A DNA stretch of 64,000 nucleotides, taken from Bacillus rhizoplanae. GTDB taxonomy: Bacteria; Bacillota; Bacilli; Bacillales; Bacillaceae_G. The DNA lies in contig NZ_CAKJTI010000013.1 of NCBI RefSeq assembly GCF_917563915.1, positions 25,409-89,408 on the forward strand. The letters run 5' to 3'. Position numbers and translations under genes: made by a program. Shown in pieces: positions 51,340-60,526 of this stretch. Position 1 is the stretch's first letter, and every line of letters starts with the position of its first letter. The notes beneath the pieces are model-generated. The model had not been told where the DNA came from. It saw only the letters and a program-made list of their open reading frames with translations, and did no database searches.

Positions 51340-51393
51340 TTTATCACGCCATTCGCGGGTAGTAATACCCCACTGATGGAAGTTTCACTTTAT
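51340..51393 (+). repeat. Mini-bcr1 (54 bp)
   Basis: TTTAT-CACGCCATTCGCGGGTAGTAAT joined to ACCCCACTGATGGAAGTTTCAC-TTTAT. It has the same internal deletion as the copy at 35042 and lies 63 bp behind the full copy in the same orientation. Confidence 0.85.
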
Positions 51394-51440
51394 TTTGCAG
51401 AAAGACTCTTTCTTATATCATGTGTTAGATTTGCATATGA

Positions 51441-51824
51441 CTATTCTGTAAAGAGGACAGTTCGTTCTGCTAATTGTGCTGTTTCTGTTTTAGAAATGTG
51501 AATGGTAAGAAGCCCATTTTCAAGAGAGGCTAACATTTTTTTATATATAATATTGGTTGGTAAAAAAATCATATGCTGCAAGGCAGAATTATTATAAGAT
51601 ACGTTAATTTGTAGGCCTGTCTCCATCTTTTTAATTAGAATATTTCGCTCTACTATGTTCGGAATATCAGCTTCTAAAATATATTCTTGTTCCGTTTCAA
51701 AAAGGTCAACGTGAATATCGTTTGGAGAGGGGGAATTTGCGTATAAATCGGAGCAAAATTGATTCATCCATTCTTCAAAGCCATCAACATGAAAAAGGCA
51801 GACTTTTTTCTTTTTCTTGCCCAT
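51441..51824 (-). CDS. cotM: Spore coat protein CotM-like (Hsp20 fold)
   Basis: A 127-residue protein. DGFEEWMNQFCSDLY and IHVDLFETEQEYILEADIPN correspond to B. subtilis CotM, an alpha-crystallin-like outer coat protein made late in the mother cell. The order cotM-sspP-sspO-acnA parallels B. subtilis. Start ATG 51824 behind GGAGG; the frame extends 9 codons further without a better site. Confidence 0.82.
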   Translation of the reverse strand: MGKKKKKVCLFHVDGFEEWMNQFCSDLYANSPSPNDIHVDLFETEQEYILEADIPNIVERNILIKKMETGLQINVSYNNSALQHMIFLPTNIIYKKMLASLENGLLTIHISKTETAQLAERTVLFTE

Positions 51825-51937
51825 TGTAAGAAAACCTCCATAAAAATTCATTCATATTACGATATTCACTTTTAAAATAGAGGTGAAAAAGAAAGAGGAA
51901 ATGTGCTTAAAAAGAAGGGAAGATATTAGAAATATAT

Positions 51938-51966
51938 GATAAAAAGACAGTGCGCATGCACTGTCT
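51938..51966 (-). terminator. sspP terminator
   Basis: Stem AGACAGTGC / GCACTGTCT with a 4-nt loop and a TTTTT run on the minus strand. Confidence 0.88.
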
Positions 51967-51972
51967 ACTTTG

Positions 51973-52119
51973 TTACATATCGTGGTGAGCATGATTTTTT
52001 TGACGCGTATGTTTTTGGTTTTTTACTTTGTGTGATCCGCTTAACGGTTCTGGTTGACCACCAGAAACTTGCCCTTGCGGAGAATTTTTACGAATGGATT
52101 TGCTGTTGTTTTTCTCCAT
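51973..52119 (-). CDS. sspP: Small acid-soluble spore protein P
   Basis: A 48-residue protein reading [27 protein letters not shown] and [12 protein letters not shown], nearly colinear with B. subtilis SspP. It is a minor SASP made in the forespore. Ribosome binding site GAGGGG seven bases before ATG 52119. Downstream lies cotM on the same strand, as in B. subtilis. Confidence 0.93.
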   Translation of the reverse strand: MEKNNSKSIRKNSPQGQVSGGQPEPLSGSHKVKNQKHTRQKNHAHHDM

Positions 52120-52325
52120 TATAATACCCCTCTTTTTCTTGTGCTCTAGCGGTTATTCAAATGAACGGTAGAGCTCGATTAGCGAAATGAATTAGCTGAA
52201 GGAAAGTACCTAGTCTAAAGTTTCGCTCTACATTAGGATGAGAAAACTTCATAAATTTATACGAGAATGTTTTTTGAGGTAAAGGTAAAAGATAATGGAG
52301 AGTAATAACAGAAAGGGGAATGGTT

Positions 52326-52589
52326 ATGCCGTATCACAAAGATAAGCAACAAGCATTTCAAGCTGCGCAGCAAGGAACGACGGATGCAGAAAATGTATAT
52401 AACAACATTGTAAAAAACGATCCAAATTATGCACAGGATTTAAAGCATTTACGCCAAGAAGTGCATGAAGCATATGAACAAATCCAAAATGCATTAGAAG
52501 TTGCTTCTGAAACACAGCGAAAGCAATTGCAACAATATGAACAAGATTTACAACATATTATGCAAAATGTGGAGGAAGTACGTGATTAA
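52326..52589 (+). CDS. YtzC/DUF2524-like small protein
   Basis: An 87-residue helical, Gln-rich protein (QQAFQAAQQGTTDAENVYNN, HEAYEQIQNALEVASETQRK) probably forming an antiparallel coiled coil. The pattern is similar to B. subtilis YtzC (DUF2524); the match is from memory. Start ATG 52326, spaced correctly from AAAGGGGA; ATG 52320 is too close. Confidence 0.68.
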   Translation: MPYHKDKQQAFQAAQQGTTDAENVYNNIVKNDPNYAQDLKHLRQEVHEAYEQIQNALEVASETQRKQLQQYEQDLQHIMQNVEEVRD

Positions 52590-52635
52590 TAGGTTGTTGA
52601 GTGGTCTCAGCAGCCTTTTCACATAAGACGAGCTA

Positions 52636-53361
52636 ATGATGATAAAAAAAAAATGTATTGTAATTAGTTGTTTTATTGTTATGTTAAGCATAATAGGAAT
52701 TGAACATGTTGATGCGAAAATGTTAATGAGAAAAGAGTTAGAGCCAACTGGCTATGTAACGTGGGAAGTACCAACTAATGAAAAAATAATGGCAATCACT
52801 TTCGATGATGGCCCAGATCCTACATATACACCTCAAATTTTAGAGATATTACGCCAATACAATGCTGAGGCAACCTTCTTTATGATTGGATTCCGAATTC
52901 AGCGTAATCCATATTTAATTGAACAGGTGTTAAAGGAAGGGCATGAAATTGGTAATCATACAATGAATCATTTGTATGCACGCAGTGCAGCAGGACAAAA
53001 ACTCGAAAATGATATTCTAGATGGGAAACGTTATTTACAAAAATGGGTAGATAAACCCCTCCTTTTTCGTCCGCCTGGTGGGTATATTAATGAATCGGTG
53101 TTTAAAACGGCAACAGAAGCAGGATATCAAATCGTGTTATGGTCTTGGCATCAAGACCCGAGAGATTGGTCTAATCCTGGAAAGGATAAGATTGTAAATC
53201 ACGTTCTAAAAAATGCGAAAAGTGGTGATATTGTCTTATTGCACGATGGAGGAAGTGATAGAAGTCAAACTGTTGAGGCACTAGAAGAGATTTTACCAGC
53301 CTTGCAAAAACAAGGGTATCGATTCGTGAAAGTGTCAGAGTTATTAAAGTACAAGCATTGA
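52636..53361 (+). CDS. Secreted polysaccharide deacetylase (CE4)
   Basis: A 241-residue protein with a signal sequence (residues 1-27: basic MIKKK, hydrophobic core, cleavage near VDAK). NodB motifs: TFDDGPD (55-61), HTMNH (108-112), RPPGG (about 145), QDPRDW and LLHDGG. Likely a peptidoglycan or chitooligosaccharide deacetylase in the wall; B. cereus has a characterised family of these and one lies near acnA. The ribosome binding site is weak (ACGAG). It stands between sspP and sspO, a place with no such gene in B. subtilis. Confidence 0.9.
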   Translation: MMIKKKCIVISCFIVMLSIIGIEHVDAKMLMRKELEPTGYVTWEVPTNEKIMAITFDDGPDPTYTPQILEILRQYNAEATFFMIGFRIQRNPYLIEQVLKEGHEIGNHTMNHLYARSAAGQKLENDILDGKRYLQKWVDKPLLFRPPGGYINESVFKTATEAGYQIVLWSWHQDPRDWSNPGKDKIVNHVLKNAKSGDIVLLHDGGSDRSQTVEALEEILPALQKQGYRFVKVSELLKYKH

Positions 53362-53392
53362 AAAATCCCAAAAGATTATCTTTTGGGATTTT
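53360..53392. terminator. Bidirectional terminator, deacetylase versus sspO
   Basis: Stem AAAATCCCAAAAGA / TCTTTTGGGATTTT with a 3-4 nt loop. Confidence 0.9.
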
Positions 53393-53395
53393 GTA

Positions 53396-53545
53396 TTATT
53401 GATTCTTTTTACGTTTTTTATTGTTTTGACGCTGAGCCGCTGTTAATGGCTCATTTGAAAATTCCTCATTATACCCTGTACCTTGTCCTTGTGCAGAGGC
53501 TGCGTTCATTCCTGGAATGACATGATTGGCTTTACGTTTTCCCAT
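53396..53545 (-). CDS. sspO: Small acid-soluble spore protein O
   Basis: A 49-residue protein reading [25 protein letters not shown] and [16 protein letters not shown], matching B. subtilis SspO (CotK). ATG 53545 has GGGGGGT upstream. In B. subtilis sspO is divergent from citB, as here. Confidence 0.94.
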   Translation of the reverse strand: MGKRKANHVIPGMNAASAQGQGTGYNEEFSNEPLTAAQRQNNKKRKKNQ

Positions 53546-53707
53546 TATTATACCCCCCTAATTGACTATAAGAGCCTGAAGAGTTCCATTTACTTTTTAT
53601 AAAGAAAAGCGCTTTCTAAAAAGCAGTTTCACTTTATAGAAATAGTATCTGTTAACGAGTAATTTACTATGCAGTAACGAAGTTATAAAGAAAACTTATG
53701 AAAAACG

Positions 53708-53723
53708 ATAAGTTTCTTCTTAT
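53708..53723 (+). promoter_or_regulatory. Possible CcpC-type dyad upstream of acnA
   Basis: ATAA-N8-TTAT (53708-53723) lies about 110 bp before the acnA start, near a second TTAT. CcpC sites in B. subtilis citB are ATAA-N7-TTAT, so spacing is off by one. Weak call. Confidence 0.3.
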
Positions 53724-53831
53724 TTACTTATCCTTTAAGTTGTAATAATATATTATCGTAAGGTATTGAAAAGTTTGTCTACATTTTATATTCAGACAAT
53801 TTTAGTCACGTTTAACAGGGGGGTAACCATA

Positions 53832-56555
53832 ATGGTAAAACACAATCCATTTCACGCTCGTACAACATTTGAAGTAGATGGAAACACGTATCATTATTAT
53901 CGTTTGAAAGCGCTTGAAGATGCAGGGGTAGGTAATGTTTCTAAGTTGCCTTATTCAATTAAAGTATTGCTTGAATCAGTACTTCGTCAAGTTGATGGCC
54001 GCGTTATTAAAGAAGAACATGTTGAAAATTTAGCGAAATGGGGAACGAAAGATATTCAAGATATCGATGTACCGTTTAAACCATCTCGCGTTATCTTACA
54101 AGACTTTACAGGGGTTCCAGCAGTTGTTGATTTAGCTTCTCTTCGCAAAGCAATGGCAGATATGGGCGGAGATCCTGATAAAATTAATCCGGAAATTACA
54201 GTTGATCTTGTTATTGACCACTCTGTACAGGTTGATAGAGCAGGTACACCAGACGCGCTTCAATTTAATATGGACTTAGAGTTTAAGCGTAATGAAGAAC
54301 GTTATAAATTTTTAAGCTGGGCACAAAAATCATTTGATAACTACCGTGCAGTTCCACCAGCAACAGGCATCGTTCACCAAGTAAACCTTGAGTATTTAGC
54401 ACCAGTTGTTCATGCAGTGAAAAATGCTGAAGGTGAACTTGTTGCATATCCAGACTCATTAGTAGGAACTGATTCTCATACAACAATGATTAACGGAATC
54501 GGTGTTCTTGGATGGGGCGTTGGTGGTATTGAGGCGGAAGCTGGTATGCTTGGACAGCCATCATACTTCCCAGTTCCAGAAGTAATCGGTGTGAAATTAA
54601 CTGGTACACTTCCAAGTGGTACAACAGCAACAGACGTTGCATTAAAAGTAACACAAGTATTACGTCAAAAAGGTGTAGTTGGAAAATTTGTTGAGTTCTT
54701 CGGTAGCGGTTTACAAAGCATGCCATTAGCTGACCGTGCAACAATTTCTAACATGGCACCAGAGTATGGTGCAACTTGTGGATTCTTCCCAATCGATGAT
54801 ATTTCATTAGATTACTTACGTTTAACAGGAAGAAGCGAAGAACAAATTCGCATCGTTGAAGAATATTGTAAAGCGAATGGCTTATTCTATACAGCTGATA
54901 GTCAAGATCCAATCTATACAGATCTTGTTGAAATTGATTTAAATACAATTGAGTTTAACCTTTCTGGTCCAAAACGCCCACAAGACTTAATTCCTCTTTC
55001 TAACATGAGAGATGAGTTCCGTAAAGCTGTTGTGGCACCGGTTGGCAACCAAGGATTCGGCTTCTCAGAGCAAGAATTTGATAAAGAAGCGAAAGTTGTA
55101 TTACAAGATCAAGAAGTAACGATGAAAACAGGTGCAATTGCAATCGCAGCAATTACAAGCTGTACAAATACATCTAACCCATATGTGTTAATAGGTGCAG
55201 GCTTAGTTGCGAAAAAAGCAATTGAAAAAGGACTTAAAGTACCTAGTTACGTAAAAACATCATTAGCACCAGGGTCTAAAGTTGTTACAGAATACCTAGA
55301 TAAATCAGGATTAACAGCTTATTTAGATCAATTAGGTTTCCAAACGGTAGGTTACGGTTGTACAACTTGTATCGGTAACTCTGGTCCACTAGCACCAGAA
55401 TTAGAAGAATCAATTGCTGCAAATGACTTATTAGTAACATCTGTTTTATCTGGTAACCGTAACTTTGAAGGTCGTATTCATCCGCTTGTAAAAGCAAATT
55501 ACTTAGCATCTCCACCACTAGTTGTGGCGTATGCACTTGCAGGTACAGTTGATATCGACTTGAAAAATGATGCAATCGGTAGCGATGCAAACGGTAATCC
55601 AATTTACTTTAACGACATTTGGCCAACAGCGGCAGAAATCGAAGAAGTTGTACAAAATGTTGTAACATCTGAGTTATTTAAGAAAGAATATGCACAAGTA
55701 TTTAACAGCAACGAACGTTGGAATGAAATCCAAACTTCAAATGAAGCTTTATATACTTGGGATAATGATTCAACATATATCCAAAACCCACCGTTCTTCG
55801 AAGGGTTAGCAAAAGAGCCAGGTGAAGTGGAAACACTTTCAGGACTGCGCGTAGTTGGTAAATTTGGCGACTCTGTAACAACAGACCATATTTCACCAGC
55901 AGGATCTATCGGCAAAAACACACCAGCAGGCCGTTACTTATTAGAAAATGGTGTGCAGCCAGTTGACTTCAACTCTTACGGTTCTCGCCGTGGTAACCAT
56001 GAAGTAATGATGCGTGGTACATTTGCGAACATCCGTATTAAAAACCAAATCGCACCAGGTACAGAAGGCGGATTCACAACGCACTGGCCAACAGGCGAAG
56101 TGACATCTATCTATGATGCTGCAATGAAATACAAACAAGACGGAACAGGTCTTCTTGTTATCGCAGGTAAAGACTACGGTATGGGAAGCTCTCGTGACTG
56201 GGCTGCAAAAGGTACAAACTTATTAGGTATTAAAGCAGTTATCGCAGAAAGCTTCGAGCGTATTCACCGCAGTAACCTTGTGTTAATGGGGGTATTACCA
56301 CTACAATTTAAAGATGGTGAAAGTGCAGAAACACTAGGTCTTACTGGTCAAGAGTCATTTGAAATTCAAATTGATAAAACAGTAAAACCACGCGACCTTG
56401 TAAAAGTAGTTGCAAATGACTCAGAAGGAAACGAAAAACAATTTGAAGTAGTAGCACGCTTCGACAGTGAAGTAGAAATCGACTACTACCGTCATGGCGG
56501 TATCTTACAAATGGTTCTTCGTGAGAAATTAGAAGAGTCTAAGGTGTCTAACTAA
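53832..56555 (+). CDS. acnA: Aconitate hydratase
   Basis: A 907-residue TCA-cycle enzyme that interconverts citrate and isocitrate with a 4Fe-4S cluster. Cluster Cys residues are in [11 protein letters not shown] (about 442) and [11 protein letters not shown] (about 508-511). [20 protein letters not shown] and [15 protein letters not shown] are substrate and domain-4 blocks. Bacillus AcnA also binds iron-responsive-like RNA as apoenzyme. Start ATG 53832 with GGGGGG; an upstream in-frame extension lacks a site. Confidence 0.98.
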   Translation: MVKHNPFHARTTFEVDGNTYHYYRLKALEDAGVGNVSKLPYSIKVLLESVLRQVDGRVIKEEHVENLAKWGTKDIQDIDVPFKPSRVILQDFTGVPAVVDLASLRKAMADMGGDPDKINPEITVDLVIDHSVQVDRAGTPDALQFNMDLEFKRNEERYKFLSWAQKSFDNYRAVPPATGIVHQVNLEYLAPVVHAVKNAEGELVAYPDSLVGTDSHTTMINGIGVLGWGVGGIEAEAGMLGQPSYFPVPEVIGVKLTGTLPSGTTATDVALKVTQVLRQKGVVGKFVEFFGSGLQSMPLADRATISNMAPEYGATCGFFPIDDISLDYLRLTGRSEEQIRIVEEYCKANGLFYTADSQDPIYTDLVEIDLNTIEFNLSGPKRPQDLIPLSNMRDEFRKAVVAPVGNQGFGFSEQEFDKEAKVVLQDQEVTMKTGAIAIAAITSCTNTSNPYVLIGAGLVAKKAIEKGLKVPSYVKTSLAPGSKVVTEYLDKSGLTAYLDQLGFQTVGYGCTTCIGNSGPLAPELEESIAANDLLVTSVLSGNRNFEGRIHPLVKANYLASPPLVVAYALAGTVDIDLKNDAIGSDANGNPIYFNDIWPTAAEIEEVVQNVVTSELFKKEYAQVFNSNERWNEIQTSNEALYTWDNDSTYIQNPPFFEGLAKEPGEVETLSGLRVVGKFGDSVTTDHISPAGSIGKNTPAGRYLLENGVQPVDFNSYGSRRGNHEVMMRGTFANIRIKNQIAPGTEGGFTTHWPTGEVTSIYDAAMKYKQDGTGLLVIAGKDYGMGSSRDWAAKGTNLLGIKAVIAESFERIHRSNLVLMGVLPLQFKDGESAETLGLTGQESFEIQIDKTVKPRDLVKVVANDSEGNEKQFEVVARFDSEVEIDYYRHGGILQMVLREKLEESKVSN

Positions 56556-56579
56556 GTTTAGATGTGAATGATTTGTCGA

Positions 56580-56621
56580 GTGACAATAATTAAGTATACT
56601 GTGACAAAGTTAAGTATACTG
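56580..56621 (+). repeat. Tandem direct repeat of about 20 bp
   Basis: GTGACAA followed by 2-3 variable bases and TTAAGTATACT occurs twice, back to back, 20-21 bp apart. The core GTATAC is palindromic. It lies in the 3' untranslated region of acnA; significance unknown. Confidence 0.6.
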
Positions 56622-56680
56622 GAATGAAGTATGACATTGGCATGATTATTCATAAAATTGTATAAAAATGATTTTTACTC

Positions 56681-56716
56681 AAAAAAGGAAGATGACGAAG
56701 GTCATCTTCCTTTTTT
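56681..56716 (+). terminator. acnA terminator
   Basis: Stem AAAAAAGGAAGATGAC / GTCATCTTCCTTTTTT, 4-nt loop. Confidence 0.93.
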
Positions 56717-57089
56717 ATGATTGCGAATTATTTTTCGAATGATGTGTTTGTGATTTCATATGCCGATATCCGATTTTATATCGTTTAGAATCTTAAAGTT
56801 TGTTTCTTTTGTAATTGTAAAGTTTTGTATACTGTTGTTATTATATTTATGTATTATTTTTTTACGGCGAGCTTAGTTGATATGGAAGGTAGTAAGTTGC
56901 CGTGGTCAATAAATATAAATTTCTTCTTTCTTTCCAATAGACATACAACTCGATGGTTAGATAATTACTTGTATTGGTTCCGTTTTCTTCAATTAAACAA
57001 GAAACTACCATATTAGGAACAGATAACTTCTTTATTGTTAGGGTGTTGTCGGAAATCTAATTATTCAACGGTAGAAAAATTGATAACTG

Positions 57090-57118
57090 CAAAGAAAAGA
57101 CCTCAAATCGAGGTCTTA
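57090..57118 (-). terminator. Terminator of the small membrane-protein gene
   Basis: Stem AAGACCT / AGGTCTT with a 6-nt loop, followed on the minus strand by TTTCTTT. Confidence 0.7.
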
Positions 57119-57119
57119 A

Positions 57120-57293
57120 TTAGTCATTGTCAAGGTCTTTATCAAGAAAGGAAGGTTTTTTCTCTTCCTTAATTCCTAATTTTGCTTTTATTTCTGTTAA
57201 ATCTCTTATTATGGTCTGAGTGTTTAGCCAAGCTGCAATTGAAGCGAAAATAGCCAAAACTAATACAATTATGATTAGAACATTAACAACCAT
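57120..57293 (-). CDS. Small membrane protein, 57 residues
   Basis: Start ATG 57293 with AGGTGG. One N-terminal membrane helix (VVNVLIIIVLVLAIFASIAA) is followed by an amphipathic charged tail (TIIRDLTEIKAKLGIKEEKK) and an acidic end. It has its own terminator. The pattern resembles many small stress-related or phage-derived membrane proteins; family not identified. Confidence 0.7.
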   Translation of the reverse strand: MVVNVLIIIVLVLAIFASIAAWLNTQTIIRDLTEIKAKLGIKEEKKPSFLDKDLDND

Positions 57294-57378
57294 ATAGCCA
57301 CCTCTTAAATGTAAGTTTTTACTAATTTTAGCACAAGTCTATAGGTGATTTTTAAAATTATGCCTAAAACTACAATAT

Positions 57379-57821
57379 TTTAGAAAACAGGCAATTAAAA
57401 AGACATATTGCGAGGTAATAGGTTATTTTGTAGAAAGAGAGATTGCGGATGGATGTCATTTTGTATTTTCTATTCTTTATATTTTATTGCAAAAACAAAA
57501 TATTAATTTTGAATTAATTATAGGAGAAGTACAAGGTGGCAGACAACAATTTAGTCATTCTCGGGTGGAAATAAACGGTGAAGTTTATGACGTCGCTATT
57601 CAATTGACTTATTAGGGGATAGAAATCCACCTGTCTTTGCAAATATAGAGGTTGGCGTAGGTGATATTAAACGTGTTTATGAGATGAATGTTCCTTTTGA
57701 GAGATTTGATCATCCAGCACAAATGATATGTAGAAGCTTTAATTTTCATTGCAAATACTTGAAATATTACTTGTTAAAAAATTCAAAAATTTCGACCAAA
57801 TTTAGGGTCTTAACCGTCTAA
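57379..57821 (+). pseudogene. Transglutaminase-like protein remnant, frameshifted
   Basis: No start codon. One frame reads CEVIGYFVEREIADGCHFVF ... HSRVEINGEVYDVAIQ up to TAG 57613-57615. From about 57612 another frame continues GDRNPPVFANIEVGVGDIKR to TAA 57821. A Cys in GCH, then HSxVE and the Asp in YDVAI, have the spacing of a transglutaminase-like cysteine peptidase core. The gene has lost its 5' end and carries at least one frameshift. Confidence 0.6.
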
Positions 57822-57842
57822 TAGTTAAAGTACATAAAGTAG

Positions 57843-58370
57843 GTGATTACAATCTTTAAAATAAACAAGAAGAAAAAGAAGAATAAAGATGAGTTTTCCG
57901 AACTATTCAACAACTACCAACATGATTTATATAGGATGGCATATACCTATATGAAAAATTCTGAGGATGCAATGGATGTTGTACAAGAAGCCGCTTATCG
58001 AGCATTTCTTAAGTTTGATACAGTGAAAGAAACAAAATATGTAAAAACATGGTTGATAAAAATAACAATAAATTGTGCCATTGATTTGTTAAGGAAAAAA
58101 GAAAAAATTTTTCCAATAAAAAATGAGGATTTAAATATCTCTTATTTAGAAAATTCTGATATTTCTCTATCATTATCGCTCGAAGAACTGTTAGATTCAT
58201 TGAATACAAACGAAAGAGCTATTATTTTTTTTAAGTATTATCACGAGTACACCTTCCAGCAAATTTCTGAAATTATTAACTTACCTAGCAGCACAGTAAA
58301 GTCAATCCATTATCGGGCTTTAAATAAACTGCGCAATCAAATTAGGAGGGAAGATATGTATGGAGAATAA
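57843..58370 (+). CDS. ECF-type RNA polymerase sigma factor
   Basis: A 175-residue sigma factor. Region 2 is ELFNNYQHDLYRMAYTYMKN and EDAMDVVQEAAYRAFLKFD; region 4 is LSLEELLDSLNTNERAII and FQQISEIINLPSSTVKSIHY with the helix-turn-helix. The GTG start at 57843 has only a weak site. Its last 11 bp overlap the anti-sigma gene, giving a coupled pair. An autoregulated promoter is expected upstream, but no clear -35/-10 was found. Confidence 0.9.
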   Translation: MITIFKINKKKKKNKDEFSELFNNYQHDLYRMAYTYMKNSEDAMDVVQEAAYRAFLKFDTVKETKYVKTWLIKITINCAIDLLRKKEKIFPIKNEDLNISYLENSDISLSLSLEELLDSLNTNERAIIFFKYYHEYTFQQISEIINLPSSTVKSIHYRALNKLRNQIRREDMYGE

Positions 58371-59388
58371 CAGCAAAACACTATTCAAAAAAATTGAAAT
58401 TCCTTCTGAGCTGGATAATAAAGTACGGATTGGAATTGAACGAGCGGAAAAGGAATTAAACAAAAAACATGGTTCAATTTCAAGGATAAGTATTCCTCAA
58501 AAAAGAATACTATACGCCGCCCTGGCAGTTATACTCTTATTCAGCTTGTTCATTGGTTCTGCATTTGTATCTCCTGTAATGGCCAATGTAGCTTCTAATA
58601 TCCCTTACCTGGGAAGGATTTTTGAATCGAAAAATATGGATCAAGTTGTTTCGGAAAAGTTAAAAGATGAAGGATATAATGTTGGTTCAATAGGAGTTAG
58701 TTATAATCCAAAACCAACTATTTCCATACCTTTGAATGAATCTGAAGAATACATCAACCAAGTGGAGGAGAAAGTTGAAAAAATAGTCAAGGATACTTTG
58801 TATACTAGGGACTATGATAGATTCGAAATCAAAATTTATAGCAATAGAAATGTTGAACACAATGTTTCTGATGTTGGTCCAAAACAAACTTATTTGACTA
58901 AGGATATTTATAAAAAAGTGGAAGAGCATGGTTTAGAGGTCCTAATGGTTGGTATGAGCCCAAATGAAAAGATTATTCATGTTGATATACCAAGTAATGA
59001 AGAGCGAACAGATGAATTAGAAAAAATAATTTTAGATGTTGCAAAGGGATATGGGATGCAAGACTATACTGTAAAATTCCGTAAGGTGGATTTAAAAAAA
59101 CAAGCTAAATCACAAGAATGGGCGCAAATCATTCCGGTATTGTCAGAGGGGTTGATTGGCAATAGCAAATATAAAGTGGACGGGATAGGTTATTCAGATT
59201 CTAAAGAGCCATTTACCATAATTATTACTTCAAGTTTGAATTCGTCAAATCCTGAAGCGAAAAATTTAGCCAAAGATATTGAAAAAATGGTTAATGACTT
59301 AATAAATTCTGAAGTAGTTAATGAAAAAATCAAGGGGGAACCATATGATATTTTGATAAAAAGTAAAGATGGAAAGAAGATCAACTAA
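58360..59388 (+). CDS. Membrane anti-sigma factor with DUF4030-like extracytoplasmic part
   Basis: A 342-residue protein: cytosolic N-terminus (about 1-48, DNKVRIGIERAEKELNKKHG), one membrane helix (about 50-72) and an extracellular part (about 75-342). The latter has two repeated alpha-beta units (GVSYNPKPTISIPLNESEEY; GIGYSDSKEPFTIIITSSLN). This corresponds to DUF4030/DUF4179-type anti-sigma proteins of the B. cereus group. It should hold the sigma factor until an envelope signal appears. ATG 58360 has AGGAGGG. Confidence 0.85.
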   Translation: MENNSKTLFKKIEIPSELDNKVRIGIERAEKELNKKHGSISRISIPQKRILYAALAVILLFSLFIGSAFVSPVMANVASNIPYLGRIFESKNMDQVVSEKLKDEGYNVGSIGVSYNPKPTISIPLNESEEYINQVEEKVEKIVKDTLYTRDYDRFEIKIYSNRNVEHNVSDVGPKQTYLTKDIYKKVEEHGLEVLMVGMSPNEKIIHVDIPSNEERTDELEKIILDVAKGYGMQDYTVKFRKVDLKKQAKSQEWAQIIPVLSEGLIGNSKYKVDGIGYSDSKEPFTIIITSSLNSSNPEAKNLAKDIEKMVNDLINSEVVNEKIKGEPYDILIKSKDGKKIN

Positions 59389-59745
59389 TATGAAGGGATG
59401 ATTCAATAGAACAATATCAATAATGGTAAATCCGATTTCTTTTGAATGGTAAATCGGATTTTTTTATGAGAACTTATGATCCAAAGTTACTTCCCAAGAA
59501 GGTGAATCGTGATGTGTTCTATAAAAATCCCTACTATATCTAGAAATTTGGGTTCTGGTTTTTGAAATTGAATGACTTCATTTTCAATCTGCTTTTGGTA
59601 CGGGAGGAAATGTAGCGTCAAATTTTTGCAGACGTTTATTAGCACATATAATATAAGGTGCCAAATATAATTTTGAATTTACTTCTTCAACTATTACATA
59701 TTATTCCATTCGATTCCGTATTTATATTAGGAGTGGAGGTGTCAA
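59389..59745. other. Gene-free stretch with anti-sigma terminator
   Basis: A strong terminator lies at 59428-59466 (AAATCCGATTT / AAATCGGATTT, then T-run). From 59467 to 59745 no ORF with a site is seen before the 59746 gene; codon-like traces suggest decayed genes. Confidence 0.6.
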
Positions 59746-60084
59746 ATGGAAGTAATGGAAGTAATACTCTTCTTTTTAGGGATGGTATTCTTAATAACTT
59801 ATTGTTTGTTAAAAGACAAAAAAAGAATGGGCTCAACTAAGAATAAGTTGTACTTTTTAAGTCTGATTTTCGCTATTGTCTTTGCCTTCATCCCTACAAC
59901 AGGACCAGATAATGGAAGTGGTGGGAGTTTTCTTTACTTCGGTATACCTGCACAAAATTTCTCCTATTTCGGTAAAGGGATGTTGGGATTTAATCCATTA
60001 GGATTTGTCTTTAACTTTTTTGTGTTTTACTGGTTTTTTAAGCTAATACTAAAGGTATGGGTATTTTTGTTGAAAAAAGATTAA
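59746..60084 (+). CDS. Hypothetical membrane protein, 112 residues
   Basis: Three hydrophobic segments (about 4-22, 34-52, 84-108) with a Gly-, Ser- and Phe-rich outer loop (TTGPDNGSGGSFLYFGIPAQ). Site GGAGGTG, ATG 59746. No family recognised. It lies in the accessory stretch without a partner. Confidence 0.72.
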   Translation: MEVMEVILFFLGMVFLITYCLLKDKKRMGSTKNKLYFLSLIFAIVFAFIPTTGPDNGSGGSFLYFGIPAQNFSYFGKGMLGFNPLGFVFNFFVFYWFFKLILKVWVFLLKKD

Positions 60085-60456
60085 CGGGAGTATGTTTGAT
60101 TATCTATTCTTTTATGGGAATGACAGGGATTCTATAAATTAGTGACTTCCAATATCATCAAAATCGCAAAAGATAAGCTAGGATTGTACAAAAACACGGC
60201 CGATATTCCTTGTCGGTCGTGTTTTTGTTTGATTACGAAAAGTGCGCTTTGTGTCGGGGAATGAAACAGCATGGTAGCTTATCAAGTAGACGATTAGATT
60301 TCGGGAATCAAAACTGTACAGGTTCTTTGAAATGGAAAAGAAGTGAAGAAAAAAGGAGATTCAAGTTGGCTACTACTTGTCATTCTTTTAAGTATTGTGC
60401 TTTGGAGACTTAGCGGTCGATTTTATATATACTCAATAAAAACATTCTGAATATTA
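60085..60456. other. Gene-free stretch with GC-rich hairpin
   Basis: It holds the hairpin at 60188-60228. The open frame 60210-60413 has no ribosome binding site and starts inside the hairpin, so it is not called. Confidence 0.55.
60188..60228. terminator. Strong terminator-like hairpin, twin of 63213
   Basis: ACAAAAACACGGCCGA and TCGGTCGTGTTTTTGT form a 15-16 bp stem (one G-U) with T- and A-runs. A near copy (GCGGCCGA ... TCGGCCGTG) stands at 63214-63250. The two bracket the BlaI/BlaR1-like pair. Confidence 0.75.
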
Positions 60457-60509
60457 TTGACATTAGTTGATTACAAATGTAATATCAAATTTAAGATTAC
60501 ATTTGTAAT
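60457..60509 (+). promoter_or_regulatory. blaI-like promoter with two BlaI-type operators
   Basis: TTGACA (60457-60462), 17-bp spacer and TAATAT (60480-60485). Two 14-bp dyads ATTACAAATGTAAT (60470-60483) and ATTACATTTGTAAT (60496-60509) match the BlaI/MecI operator type TACA-N2-TGTA and cover the -10 box and the start point. Autorepression is expected. Confidence 0.88.
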
Positions 60510-60526
60510 ATAAGGGGAGATATGCA

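Larger units (their letters stand above)
56556..57119. other. Gene-poor stretch downstream of acnA
   Basis: It holds the acnA terminator (56681-56716) and a tandem repeat at 56580-56621. The open frame 56825-57016 has no ribosome binding site, a biased composition and no recognisable motif, so it is not called. The region marks the change from conserved backbone to accessory genes. Confidence 0.6.

Noticed and set aside
51304-51501. 65-codon open frame between bcr1 copies and cotM
   Set aside because: It runs through the mini-bcr1 and overlaps cotM antisense, with no ribosome binding site.
53596-53637. TTTAT ... CAGTTTCACTTTAT resembling a bcr1 end upstream of acnA
   Set aside because: Only the last 14 bases match and no hairpin is left; too short to call.
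56825-57016. 63-codon open frame after acnA
   Set aside because: No ribosome binding site, Phe- and Tyr-heavy composition of translated AT-rich DNA, no motif.
60210-60413. 67-codon open frame upstream of the BlaI-like gene
   Set aside because: It starts inside a terminator-like hairpin and has no ribosome binding site.
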